Source of the DNA: Palsa-504 sp050013055
GTDB taxonomy: Bacteria > Actinomycetota > Actinomycetes > Streptosporangiales > Streptosporangiaceae
Direction: 5' to 3'
NCBI GenBank assembly: GCA_050013055.1
Contig: JBEKGC010000002.1
Span: forward strand, 3,257-67,256
DNA: 64,000 nt
In this document: positions 27,730 to 35,862 of the stretch, one piece after another
Layout of the letters: the number at the start of each line of letters is the position of its first letter
Position numbering within the stretch: position 1 is the stretch's first letter
Position numbers and translations under genes: made by a program
Notes under the pieces: model-generated
Database searches by the model: none
What the model saw: the letters and a program-made list of their open reading frames with translations, nothing else
Told to the model about the DNA's origin: nothing

Positions 27730-28703
27730 CCGCGTCCCTGGACACCCCGAGCGCCGTCCCGGCGACCCCGGCCACCTCGGCCGTCCCGCTGCCCCCCGCC
27801 GCCGATCCGCCGCAGGCTCCGTACGTCTCGATCATCCTGCCCTGCTACAACGAGGAGGGGCACGTGGCGGCCGAGGTGGCGCGGATCTGCGCGGCCATGG
27901 ACGCGAGCGGGTACCGCTACGAGCTGATCGCGTACGACGACGCTTCCACCGATGACACGCTGGCCCGCCTTTACCAGGCGGCCCCCCGGTTCCCGCGGCT
28001 GGAGATCGTGCCCTTCCGCCGCAACGGCGGGTCCGGCACCATCCGCCGCATTGGCACCCAGCGGGCGCGGGGCGAGATCGTCGTGTGGACCGACGCCGAC
28101 ATGACGTATCCGAACGAGCGGATTCCCGAGCTGGTCCAGATGCTGGAGAAGGATCCGGACGTGGACCAGGTGGTGGGGGCGAGGACCAGCGAGCAGGGCA
28201 GTCACAAGCTGCTGCGGGTACCGGCCAAGTGGCTCATCCGCAAGCTGGCGGAAAGGCTCACCAACGCCGAGATCCCCGACCTGAACTCCGGGCTCAGGGC
28301 CTTCCGGCGGCAGGTCGCGCAGCCGTACTTGCGGCTGCTGCCGCCCGGCTTCTCCTGCGTCACCACGATCACCGTCGCGTTCCTGGCCAATCAGCACGAG
28401 GTGCGGTACGTGCCGATCGAGTACGCCAAGCGGTCGGGGACCTCGAAGTTCAAGTTCGTCAAGGACGCCTACCGGTACATCCTGCAGGTGCTGCGGATGG
28501 TGATGTACTTCAACCCGCTCAAGGTGCTGATGCCGGTGGCGTTGTTCCTGCTCGGGCTTGGCCTCGCCAAGGGCGTCTACGACATGATCGTGCACCCGCT
28601 GCTCTTCGCGGTCAATACCGTCCTGATTTTCGTGACCGGGCTGCTCATCGCGTCGCTCGCCCTGCTCGCTGACCTGATCGTCCGGTCCAGGGGAGACATC
28701 TGA
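27726..28703 (+). CDS. GT2 polyprenyl-phosphate glycosyltransferase, GtrB/Dpm1-like
   Basis: A 325-residue protein; ATG 27726 overlaps the previous stop (ATGA). After a Pro/Ala-rich N-terminus of about 35 residues the GT-A domain shows SIILPCYNEEGHV, YDDASTDDT, WTDADMTYP (the DxD metal site) and RSGTSKFKFVKDAYRY. Two hydrophobic segments at the C-terminus anchor it in the membrane, as in GtrB-type enzymes. It should transfer a sugar from a nucleotide donor to polyprenyl phosphate on the cytoplasmic face, supplying the GT-C-like partners encoded just upstream. Unlike the GT2 at 9545 it has the canonical DAD motif and membrane anchors. Confidence 0.9.
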   Translation: MTASLDTPSAVPATPATSAVPLPPAADPPQAPYVSIILPCYNEEGHVAAEVARICAAMDASGYRYELIAYDDASTDDTLARLYQAAPRFPRLEIVPFRRNGGSGTIRRIGTQRARGEIVVWTDADMTYPNERIPELVQMLEKDPDVDQVVGARTSEQGSHKLLRVPAKWLIRKLAERLTNAEIPDLNSGLRAFRRQVAQPYLRLLPPGFSCVTTITVAFLANQHEVRYVPIEYAKRSGTSKFKFVKDAYRYILQVLRMVMYFNPLKVLMPVALFLLGLGLAKGVYDMIVHPLLFAVNTVLIFVTGLLIASLALLADLIVRSRGDI

Positions 28704-28733
28704 CCGGCAGCGTCTGACCGGCAGCGGTGGCGG

Positions 28734-30671
28734 TCAGACGGCGGGTGCTTCCGCGTCCCGGGGCGCCCCTGAGCGGGCCAGCACCACGAGCCCCGTGCCC
28801 GTGTTCGGGAACGCCCGTTGCACCACCCGGAACGGCGCGGTCCCCCATCGAGCGGCCGCACCGCGCAGGCCGCCTGATGGCTGCAGCAGCCGGCCGGATC
28901 CGGCGGTCCGGTCGGCGACCGGCATGGCCGCAGCCGTGGCGAGCCGCCGCCGGCCGATCAGGTTGCGGCCAGCCTCCAGGAGATAGCCAAGGGGAAAGCC
29001 GTACTGCCGCAGCTGGATCTGGGTGAAGCCCGAGCTGGCCAGCAGGGCCGTCATGGCGGCCGGGTCGTAACGGCGGAAGTGGCCGACAAGCTCGTCGGCC
29101 GGCCCGTACCTGCCCTGGTGCGCCGGGACGGACAGCAGCAGCCACCCGGGGGCGCGGAGCAGGCCCGCCCATTCCTTTAGCGCCGCCGCATCGTCCTCGA
29201 TGTGCTCGAGGACCTCGAAGGCGCATATCAGGTCGAACTGGCTGTCGCCGAGATCCTGCGCGGCGACATTGCGGACCTCGCCTCGCCCGGCCGCACTGAT
29301 CCGCTTGCTGGCCACCGCCCAGGACGCCCGGTCCGGCTCCACGCCCAGGTACCGGTAGCGCTGGGCCAGCCGGACACCGAGTGCGCCCTGGCCGCAGCCG
29401 ATTTCGAGCACGTCGCTGATGCCGCCGGGCAGCATCCGTTTGATCAGCTCATAGCGCAGCCAGGCGTTCGGCGTCAGCGGCGCCACCATCTCGATGTCCG
29501 GCCGCGCTTGTCTCCTCGCGGGCGCGGGGCCCGCGCCTGGTGCCTCATCCTGGGCGGCCGTGGCCATGGCGGTGCTCCTGGCGGTAGCGAGTTTTCCTAT
29601 CAGCGGGATCACGATCCGCTCAGGGACGAATTGCTCCTGCGCCACCTCGCGCGCCCGCTGGCGCAGCCGGGCCAGCTCGCCGCGGTCACCGGCGAGCCGC
29701 AGCAAGGCCGCGGCCAGTGCGTCCGGGTCGCCGGGCGGCACCAGCAGGCCCGCCCCGGCCAGTGCCCGCCGCTGCGGGGCGGTGTCGGAGGTCACGATCG
29801 CGCACCCGGCCGCGGCGCCCTGGAAGACCTTGTTCGGCACCACCCTGAGCGCTTTGTCTCCGGCGCCGAAGATACCGAGGCAGACGTCGTGGCTCGCGAC
29901 CAGCGCGGGAAGCTCGGCGGCGGGTACCCAGTCCAGCCAGCGGACCGCGTCGCTTGTCCCGGCCGCCGCCATCGTCGCGGCCTTGTCCTGGCCATCGCCG
30001 ATCATGGTGACCTCGATGGGTGCCCCCGCCATCCGGCCGAGCGCGGACCCGATGACCGAAGCCCCCTGAAGGGGGGTGTACAAGCCGTAGAACACGACCC
30101 GCAGCGGCTGGCCGTCGTCGTCCGGCCGGGCCGGCCCGGCCGCCAGGTGCCACGCGGATGGCGCGCCCACCGGTACCACGACCGCCCGGGCCTGGTGCCG
30201 TTCCGGCAGCCGGGCCAGGTGCTCCTCGGTGTCCACGACGATGATGTCGGCGGCCCGCAGGGCGCAGGCGTCGATCGTCCTCAGCAGGACCTGGCGCGCG
30301 ATTCCGCCCAGCCGCCGGTCCCGCCCGGTGTCGCTGGCGCCGATGAGATGGTCGAGCACGACCGGCACCTTGCGGAAGAGAAGCCGGGCCAGGAGGACAT
30401 CGAAGTGACCGAGATAGCCGACGAGCACCACATCAGGGGCGGGCATCCGGCTGGCGGCCCGGGTCAGGGTCGCCCAGCGCCGGGCCAGGCGGACCAGGAG
30501 GGCAGGCGCTCGCCACGGATGGGCCAGCATGTCCACCTTGGCCGCCGTGTCCAGGCCCAGCGGTGCGTTGCATTCGGCCACCTCGATGCCGTGGGCGCGC
30601 AGGCCCTCAGCGATCGTGGCGATTCGCGGATGCAGCGAAGTGTCGTAGGTGCCAAACAGCAATGCGCGCAT
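28734..30671 (-). CDS. GT4-type glycosyltransferase fused to SAM methyltransferase
   Basis: One 645-residue frame holds two enzymes. Residues 1-385 form a GT-B glycosyltransferase of GT4 type: MRALLFGTYDTSLHPRI, FYGLYTPLQGA, WLDWVPAAELPALVASHDVC and the donor-site VPNKVFQGAAAGCAIVTSD. An Ala/Arg/Pro-rich linker of about 30 residues leads to a class I methyltransferase starting with VLEIGCGQGALGVRL (from 421), then FDLICAFEVLEHIED and FRRYDPAAMTALLASSGF. No frameshift or internal stop separates them. The enzyme probably adds a sugar and then methylates the same glycan or lipid-linked product in the cytoplasm. Substrates are unknown. It is divergent from the YbhN-like gene with 84 bases between. 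Confidence 0.85.
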   Translation of the reverse strand: MRALLFGTYDTSLHPRIATIAEGLRAHGIEVAECNAPLGLDTAAKVDMLAHPWRAPALLVRLARRWATLTRAASRMPAPDVVLVGYLGHFDVLLARLLFRKVPVVLDHLIGASDTGRDRRLGGIARQVLLRTIDACALRAADIIVVDTEEHLARLPERHQARAVVVPVGAPSAWHLAAGPARPDDDGQPLRVVFYGLYTPLQGASVIGSALGRMAGAPIEVTMIGDGQDKAATMAAAGTSDAVRWLDWVPAAELPALVASHDVCLGIFGAGDKALRVVPNKVFQGAAAGCAIVTSDTAPQRRALAGAGLLVPPGDPDALAAALLRLAGDRGELARLRQRAREVAQEQFVPERIVIPLIGKLATARSTAMATAAQDEAPGAGPAPARRQARPDIEMVAPLTPNAWLRYELIKRMLPGGISDVLEIGCGQGALGVRLAQRYRYLGVEPDRASWAVASKRISAAGRGEVRNVAAQDLGDSQFDLICAFEVLEHIEDDAAALKEWAGLLRAPGWLLLSVPAHQGRYGPADELVGHFRRYDPAAMTALLASSGFTQIQLRQYGFPLGYLLEAGRNLIGRRRLATAAAMPVADRTAGSGRLLQPSGGLRGAAARWGTAPFRVVQRAFPNTGTGLVVLARSGAPRDAEAPAV

Positions 30672-30681
30672 AATCCCAGTT

Positions 30682-30749
30682 ACTCTAGTATTCCGGCTCG
30701 TATCGACAGATAAGAAATCACCGGAATAACGAAGCCGTTAAGCTAGGCT
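30682..30749. promoter_or_regulatory. Divergent promoter pair with near-leaderless starts
   Basis: On the plus strand TAGGCT (30744-30749) ends six bases before the ATG of the YbhN-like gene. On the minus strand TAGAGT (complement of 30682-30687) lies ten bases before the start codon of the complementary strand's fusion gene at 28734-30671. Both fit actinobacterial -10 hexamers (TAnnnT) and would give very short or absent leaders; neither gene has a ribosome site. The -35 boxes are not clear. Confidence 0.45.
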
Positions 30750-30755
30750 GGCGCC

Positions 30756-31874
30756 ATGCCGGACCGCCCCACGATATCGGGTTACCCGCCCGCCCTGGCC
30801 GCGGCCGGGCCACCCGGCGCTGACGGCGAGCCGCCCGGATCAGGCCGGACGGTGTGGACCGTGGCCAGGCGGATCCTCACCGGCCGCCCGGTCCGCTGGG
30901 GATTCGCCGCCGCCGCGGTCGCCCTCGGCGGCTACGCGGTGGCCAGCGAGTGGACGGGCGTGCGGGCCGCGCTCGCCAGCATCGGGGCGCTGACAGTAGC
31001 TGGCGCCATGGTCAGCGTCCTGATCGCCATGTTCGCGGCGATGCAGGTGTGGCGGGTGTTGCTCGCCGCGCTCGGGTCGCCGCTGCCGATCCGGGTCGGC
31101 GCCCGGATCATGTTCGTCGGCCAGCTGGGAAAATACCTCCCTGGATCGGTCTGGCCGGTCCTGGCGCAGATGGAGCTGGGCAACGTGCACCACGTGCCAC
31201 GGCGTAACTCGGCGAGCGCCTCGGTGCTCACCATGCTCGTGTCCACGCTCAGCGGGCTGCTGACCGCGCTGGTCACGTTGCCTTTCGTCGCGGGGCTGAC
31301 GCCCTACAGGTGGGCCTTCCTGGCCGCCCCGGCCCTGCTGGCCTGCCTGCACCCGAAGGTGCTCAACTACGTCCTCGGGCGAGTGTTCGCGCTGACCCGG
31401 CGGCCCCCGCTCGAGCAGCCGCTGACCGCTCGCGCCATCGCCACCTCGCTCGGCTGGTCCTTTCTGGCGTGGGTCTTTTACGGCCTGCAAATCTGGCTGC
31501 TCGCGACGCGGCTCGGCGCGCCCCGCGGCCCGGCCACGCTGCTGGCCCTCGGCGGCTTCGCCTTCGCCTGGAGCGTGGGTTTCCTCGCCGTGTTCGCTCC
31601 GGCCGGGGCCGGCGTGCGGGAAGTGCTGATCGTCGCCCTGCTCGGCCCGGTGATCGGCGTGGGCGCGGGTACCGCGGTGGCCCTGGTCTCCCGCGCCCTG
31701 ACCACCCTCGGTGACCTGCTGGCGGCCGCTGTGGCGGTCGTTTACTTCCGGCGGACCCGGTCGGGCCTGCCGGACGCGGCCCGCAGTGATCCCGGGCCAG
31801 GCCCGGGGCAGTCCGGGGACGGCGGGCCAGGCGGATCTCCTAGCGCTGCCACGTCTGGCCGCAGCCAGGGGTAG
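30756..31874 (+). CDS. YbhN-like flippase-domain membrane protein
   Basis: A 372-residue protein of about eight membrane helices resembling the lysylphosphatidylglycerol-synthetase transmembrane domain (YbhN/UPF0104 group). Characteristic pieces are VGQLGKYLPGSVWPVLAQME (residues about 122-141), FAFAWSVGFLAVFAPAGAGV and VREVLIVALLGPVIG. The catalytic transferase half of MprF is absent, so it is the flippase-like half only. Proteins of this kind in glycan clusters are suspected to move lipid-linked sugars across the membrane, which would fit the context; this is inference. Pro/Gly/Ser-rich tails flank the core. The last 35 bases overlap the convergent family A gene. Confidence 0.8.
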   Translation: MPDRPTISGYPPALAAAGPPGADGEPPGSGRTVWTVARRILTGRPVRWGFAAAAVALGGYAVASEWTGVRAALASIGALTVAGAMVSVLIAMFAAMQVWRVLLAALGSPLPIRVGARIMFVGQLGKYLPGSVWPVLAQMELGNVHHVPRRNSASASVLTMLVSTLSGLLTALVTLPFVAGLTPYRWAFLAAPALLACLHPKVLNYVLGRVFALTRRPPLEQPLTARAIATSLGWSFLAWVFYGLQIWLLATRLGAPRGPATLLALGGFAFAWSVGFLAVFAPAGAGVREVLIVALLGPVIGVGAGTAVALVSRALTTLGDLLAAAVAVVYFRRTRSGLPDAARSDPGPGPGQSGDGGPGGSPSAATSGRSQG

Positions 31875-33483
31875 ACCGGCCCGTCAGTACGGGCATCAGG
31901 TTGTGGTTCCAGACCAGCACCTGGTAGCCGCCGATCCGGGCGGTCCGCTGCGCCGCACCGAACTGGGCGGTGGCGTCGGCCGCGGTACCGTTTGCCCCGG
32001 CGGCGCCGGTGAGCTTGAGCAGCAGGAACGTCGCGGTGTTCGGGGGGTTGTACCACGACTGCTTGGATTCCCAGGCGTAGGGGGCGAAACGGCCGCAGGA
32101 GAGGTAGACGGGGCGTACGTCAACCCGGCCGCTGGTCGCGACGGTCGTGATGCTGGCCGTCCAGTACTCGCCGATCCCCGAGGTCAAATGATTGACGGTC
32201 AGCCACGACGCCACGGACTGCGTCGTCGGCGGTCGCGGGGCGGCGGCGGCATTGTAGCCAAGCACGCCCGCGGAGGCCGCGAGGACCGCGGCCCAAGCGG
32301 GCAGAAGCAGGCCGGCCGCCGGCCTGCGGGGGACGAATCTGTCGGGGATGAGCCGGCCGGCCAGCACCGCGCCGAACGGGAGCACCGCGGCGAGTTCATG
32401 CGTCGATCCGAGATCAATGGCCTGCGTGCTGAGCACGAACGCGGCCAGATTTATCGCGATGCCCGCGAAGAGCAGGGGCCCCAGCCGTTCGTCGGCCGCC
32501 AGCAGCCGCCTGCCCGCGAGGCACCAGGCCCAGGCGACCAGGATCACGCCGGTGAGGTGCAGCACCGCGACGGCTCCGGCGGGCCAGGAATGCAGCCCGA
32601 TGACGTCCGCGCCGAACAGCGTCAATACTGATTGCAGCATAAGCCACAGATGGTGCGGGATCTGCCCGGCGGCCGTGAAGTTCGCGGGGACGGGGGCGAC
32701 GACGAAACCGCCGGCCAGCCGGATGAGCAGCGTGCCGGTCATCGCCAGCACGACCGAGGCGACCGCTGCCGCCAGCAGGGCCGCGTCGGCTCGCCACGAC
32801 TCGCGCCGCTGGCAGATCCGGATCGCCGAGACCACGATGACCGGCAGGGCCCCCACGAATATGGCCAGCTGGTCGGCCACCTCGACCCAGGTGAGCAGCG
32901 CACAGACCAGCCACGGCAGACACCAGGCGGAGGTCCGGGCGGATGGCTCTGCCCGGTTACCGGCACCGAGCCTGTCGATCACCAGCCAGATGACAAGCAG
33001 CGGGACTCCGGTGCCGGTGTGGTTGGGTGAGGAGAGCAGGGTGGGCGCGGGCGCGAGCATGATGCCTGCCGCGACCAGGGCCCGGAACAGCCCCGCGGTT
33101 CCGGTCGCGCGGCCCTTGGCCAGCACGGCCGCGAGCGTGATCAAGATGGTGTACGTCGCCGCTCCCGCCGCGTTGATGACCCCGGGATTCAGCCCGCGGA
33201 CCAGCTCCACGAGCATGTACTCGGGCAGTTCGGTGGTGTAGAACGACACGTCCGAGAGCCACCAGCCGCGCAGCAGCACGTTGCCGTGGAGCATGTCCCA
33301 GGCCTGGAGCACATTGCTTGCGCCGTCCGCGTCGGTGCCCAGCGATCGTGACTGACCGAGGTAGGCGAGGTAAAGCAAGCCGATCACGCCGAGGCAAGCC
33401 GCCACGGTCAGCGGCCGGCGGTACCGCTCCGAACTGGTCACCGTGACGTCAACCATCCTTGAACACCTGTCCGCCAGCCCCAT
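31840..33483 (-). CDS. Polytopic membrane protein, family A copy 5 (GT-C-like)
   Basis: A 547-residue paralogue separated from the other four by about 14 kb. It has DADGASNVLQAWDMLHGN, LSDVSFYTTELPEYMLVELV and SPNHTGTGVPLLVIWLVIDR, placing it with copies 2 and 3. The C-terminal domain has VASWLTVNHLTSGIGEYW, QSWYNPPNTATFLLLK and YQVLVWNHNLM. The start may be the ATG at 33483 or the one 27 bases downstream; upstream signals do not decide. It is divergent from the FKBP gene and convergent with the YbhN-like gene. It marks the right edge of the glycan region. Confidence 0.75.
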   Translation of the reverse strand: MGLADRCSRMVDVTVTSSERYRRPLTVAACLGVIGLLYLAYLGQSRSLGTDADGASNVLQAWDMLHGNVLLRGWWLSDVSFYTTELPEYMLVELVRGLNPGVINAAGAATYTILITLAAVLAKGRATGTAGLFRALVAAGIMLAPAPTLLSSPNHTGTGVPLLVIWLVIDRLGAGNRAEPSARTSAWCLPWLVCALLTWVEVADQLAIFVGALPVIVVSAIRICQRRESWRADAALLAAAVASVVLAMTGTLLIRLAGGFVVAPVPANFTAAGQIPHHLWLMLQSVLTLFGADVIGLHSWPAGAVAVLHLTGVILVAWAWCLAGRRLLAADERLGPLLFAGIAINLAAFVLSTQAIDLGSTHELAAVLPFGAVLAGRLIPDRFVPRRPAAGLLLPAWAAVLAASAGVLGYNAAAAPRPPTTQSVASWLTVNHLTSGIGEYWTASITTVATSGRVDVRPVYLSCGRFAPYAWESKQSWYNPPNTATFLLLKLTGAAGANGTAADATAQFGAAQRTARIGGYQVLVWNHNLMPVLTGRSTPGCGQTWQR

Positions 33484-33593
33484 GAGTAGGCCCAGCCCTG
33501 TGAGTTAGCTGAGGGACGCCTGAACGCAGGACCCGGCCGCTCGGCCGTGCCAGTAGGCTAGCGGAGCTGACATCCACCACTGCTGAGGTTTTG

Positions 33594-34565
33594 ATGCGAC
33601 GCTTTCTAGCGCTCACCGCCGTTCCCCTGCTCGCCTGCGCTGTCCTGGCCGGTTGCGCTTCATCGAGCAAGTCGTCCGCTTCGTCGTCGCCGGCCGCCGC
33701 GAACTCGGCGGTCACGGCGACGGGCTCGTTCGGTACGGCGCCGACCGTGAAGATCCCGAAGGCCACGGCCGGCAGCCAGCTTGAGGTCAAGACCCTCATC
33801 CAGGGCACGGGCACCCCCTTGACCAAGGCGGACGCCCTCGCGGCGAACTTCGTCCTGTACTTCTGGAATGGCAAGAGTTCGACGCTGGAGGCGAATACCT
33901 TCACCAAGAACCCGACGGTGATCGGCGGCACGATGCTGCCGGGCCTGGAATCCGCGCTGATCGGCAAGAAGGTCGGCAGCCGGGTGCTGGCGGTGATCCC
34001 GCCGGCGGAGGGCTACGGCTCCGCAGGGAACTCACAGCTCGGCATCACGGGCACCACCACGCTGGTGTTCGTCATTGACGTGCTCAAGTCCTACGCCGAT
34101 ACCGCGTCCGCGGCCGGCACGCAGCAATCCACCGGCGGCGGCAGCCTGCCGAAGGTCAGTGCCAAGGCGGGCAGCGCGCCGACGCTCACGTTCCCGTCCT
34201 CCTCGCCGCCGACCAAGCTGGTGACCCAGACCCTGATCAAGGGCAGTGGCCCGAAGGTCGTCAAGGGCGAGTACGTCATCGCGCAGTACGTGGGCTACAT
34301 CTGGCGGACCAAGAAGGTCTTCGGCTCCTCCTGGTCCTCGGGCTCGCCGTTCGGCTTCGTCATCGGCGCCTCACCCGAGCAGGTGATCCCGGGCTGGGAC
34401 ACCGGCCTGGCCGGCCAGGCCGTGGGCAGCCGGGTCTTGCTGGCCATCCCGCCGGCCGAGGGTTACGGGAAAAGCGGGGCGTCCGCGGCGGGCATCACGG
34501 GCACCGACACCCTGGTCTTCGTGGTCGACATCATCGACGCCCTCAAGCCGGGCTCAACCAGCTGA
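33594..34565 (+). CDS. Lipoprotein with two FKBP-type prolyl isomerase domains
   Basis: The start is ATG 33594 (TGAGG upstream), giving 323 residues. The signal peptide ends in a lipobox, ACAVLAGC, with lipidated Cys21, followed by a Ser/Lys/Ala linker. Two FKBP domains follow: about 60-165 (SRVLAVIPPAEGYGSAGNS...TTTLVFVIDVL) and about 205-320 (SRVLLAIPPAEGYGKSG...TDTLVFVVDII). Both retain the IPPAEGYG strand and the LVFVIDVL end; in the second the VIPGWDTGLAG segment is also canonical. It should catalyse prolyl isomerisation on exported proteins at the outer membrane face. An FKBP gene normally follows pafA directly in actinobacteria; here about 14 kb separate them. Confidence 0.93.
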   Translation: MRRFLALTAVPLLACAVLAGCASSSKSSASSSPAAANSAVTATGSFGTAPTVKIPKATAGSQLEVKTLIQGTGTPLTKADALAANFVLYFWNGKSSTLEANTFTKNPTVIGGTMLPGLESALIGKKVGSRVLAVIPPAEGYGSAGNSQLGITGTTTLVFVIDVLKSYADTASAAGTQQSTGGGSLPKVSAKAGSAPTLTFPSSSPPTKLVTQTLIKGSGPKVVKGEYVIAQYVGYIWRTKKVFGSSWSSGSPFGFVIGASPEQVIPGWDTGLAGQAVGSRVLLAIPPAEGYGKSGASAAGITGTDTLVFVVDIIDALKPGSTS

Positions 34566-34587
34566 ACCCGGTGATCGCGGGTTCAGC
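34561..34587. terminator. Shared bidirectional stem-loop between convergent genes
   Basis: Bases 34561-34570 (gctgaacccg) pair perfectly with 34578-34587, with a seven-base loop. The hairpin contains the FKBP stop codon and the stop codon of the opposing DUF3866 gene, so one element probably terminates both transcripts. Confidence 0.75.
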
Positions 34588-35707
34588 CGCGATGCTGCTC
34601 CCGCAGCAGCCGGCCGGCGTGACGGCCGGCTGCCGCCGCGGTGAGAAAATACGTCAGGTCCTGGTCGAGACCGCGGCCCATCGTGGACAGCGCGGCCGGG
34701 CAGGCGCGCAACGCCGCCTCGAGCCCGTCCACGGCCACGGTGACGATCCGGTGCCGGGCGGCGAGCGCCGCCGCCTGAGCCGCGATCTGGGCCCCGACAT
34801 CGCCGCGGCTGCCGTCTAGGACGGGGACCACCACGTCGGCCCGGGCCAGCGCGACCCGGCCGTAGGCGGTCAGGCTGTGGTGCGAGACGCCGCGGTGACG
34901 CTCGCGCGGGTCCGCGTCGCTGACCCGCAGCGACGCCACCGGCTGACCGCCCAGCGCCGCCACGGCGTTGATCGCCTCTCCCGCGGCCACGCCGGAAAAC
35001 CCCCACCGGGTCCCGGTGCCGAGGTTGCCAGGGCCCTGGGCGACCACGGCGATGTCCGCGCCGAGGACGTGCCGGGCGGCCAGCAGCCCGGTATGCACGG
35101 TCACCGTCTCCAGGTCACCGCCGAACGACTGCCCGGTGGTCACCGTCGCCGCCAGCCAGCCCGCGTCCTTCAGCGTCGCGCAGGTGCGGGAGAACCAGGC
35201 CGGCAGCGCCCCGCCGTCCTGCATGACGTACACCACCCGGGGCGCCCCGGGGGCTGGGGAACTGTCACCACGGGTCCGCATCGCCGAATCGAAGACGCCG
35301 GCCAGGACGGCCGGGAGAGCGGAGTGCAGGTCGGCCACCACGACGGGCATCCCGCCGATGTCGTCGGCGTCACGGAGCACGCGGTGGTGCGGCGATCCCT
35401 GCTCGTCCGCGCCGAGCACGGTCGCCTGCAGCGGCGTGTAGCGAGCCTTCACCAGATGGCCGGCTCGCGGCAGGTCGGGCGGCAGCCGGTCCGGGACCGC
35501 GATCACCAGGGCGTACCCGCCGGTGCCCAGGCCCAGGTCCAGGGCCGTCGTGTTGATCAGGACCCGGTCCCCGGGCCGCGGGCGGCCGGTCAGCGCCGGA
35601 TACGCCAGCGCCCGGACGACGGCGCCGGGCACCGACACGTCGAGCTCGATCGCGCCGGGCCACTCCCGTCGGATGCCGCTGACCGTGCCGTTCCGCCACG
35701 TAATCAC
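34583..35707 (-). CDS. DUF3866 family protein
   Basis: A 374-residue soluble protein starting MITWRNGTVSGIRREWPG. The N-terminal part is beta-rich (VLINTTALDLGLGTGGYALV, then VKARYTPLQ), and the middle has GMPVVVADLHSALPAVLAG, VVYVMQDGGALPAWFSRT and TTGQSFGGDLETVTVHTGLL. GPGNLGTGTRWGFSGVAAGE follows, and RHRGVSHHSLTAYGRV near the end carries a His-rich conserved segment. This is the DUF3866 family, which has no assigned function but is commonly found next to pafBC in actinobacteria, as here. It is divergent from pafB. No signal peptide or membrane helix is seen. Confidence 0.85.
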   Translation of the reverse strand: MITWRNGTVSGIRREWPGAIELDVSVPGAVVRALAYPALTGRPRPGDRVLINTTALDLGLGTGGYALVIAVPDRLPPDLPRAGHLVKARYTPLQATVLGADEQGSPHHRVLRDADDIGGMPVVVADLHSALPAVLAGVFDSAMRTRGDSSPAPGAPRVVYVMQDGGALPAWFSRTCATLKDAGWLAATVTTGQSFGGDLETVTVHTGLLAARHVLGADIAVVAQGPGNLGTGTRWGFSGVAAGEAINAVAALGGQPVASLRVSDADPRERHRGVSHHSLTAYGRVALARADVVVPVLDGSRGDVGAQIAAQAAALAARHRIVTVAVDGLEAALRACPAALSTMGRGLDQDLTYFLTAAAAGRHAGRLLREQHRG

Positions 35708-35808
35708 CCCGGCAGCCTACCCAGCAAGCGCGCGAGCACGTCCCGCACGAGAGGTTCGATGGCGCGCCCGCGCCAGGCGGTACAGCCTCGACCGATCAGC
35801 TATCCCGG

Positions 35809-35836
35809 CCGATACTTCCACCAGAGATAGTATCGG
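35809..35836. promoter_or_regulatory. 8-bp inverted repeat upstream of pafB
   Basis: CCGATACT at 35809-35816 and AGTATCGG at 35829-35836 are perfect inverted copies separated by 12 bases, ending 26 bases before the pafB ATG. The spacing fits a dimeric helix-turn-helix operator, and GATAGT/TATCGG within it could include a -10 element. PafBC autoregulation is a possibility, not shown. Confidence 0.45.
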
Positions 35837-35862
35837 CTATGGGACTACGGGAGGGCTGGCCC

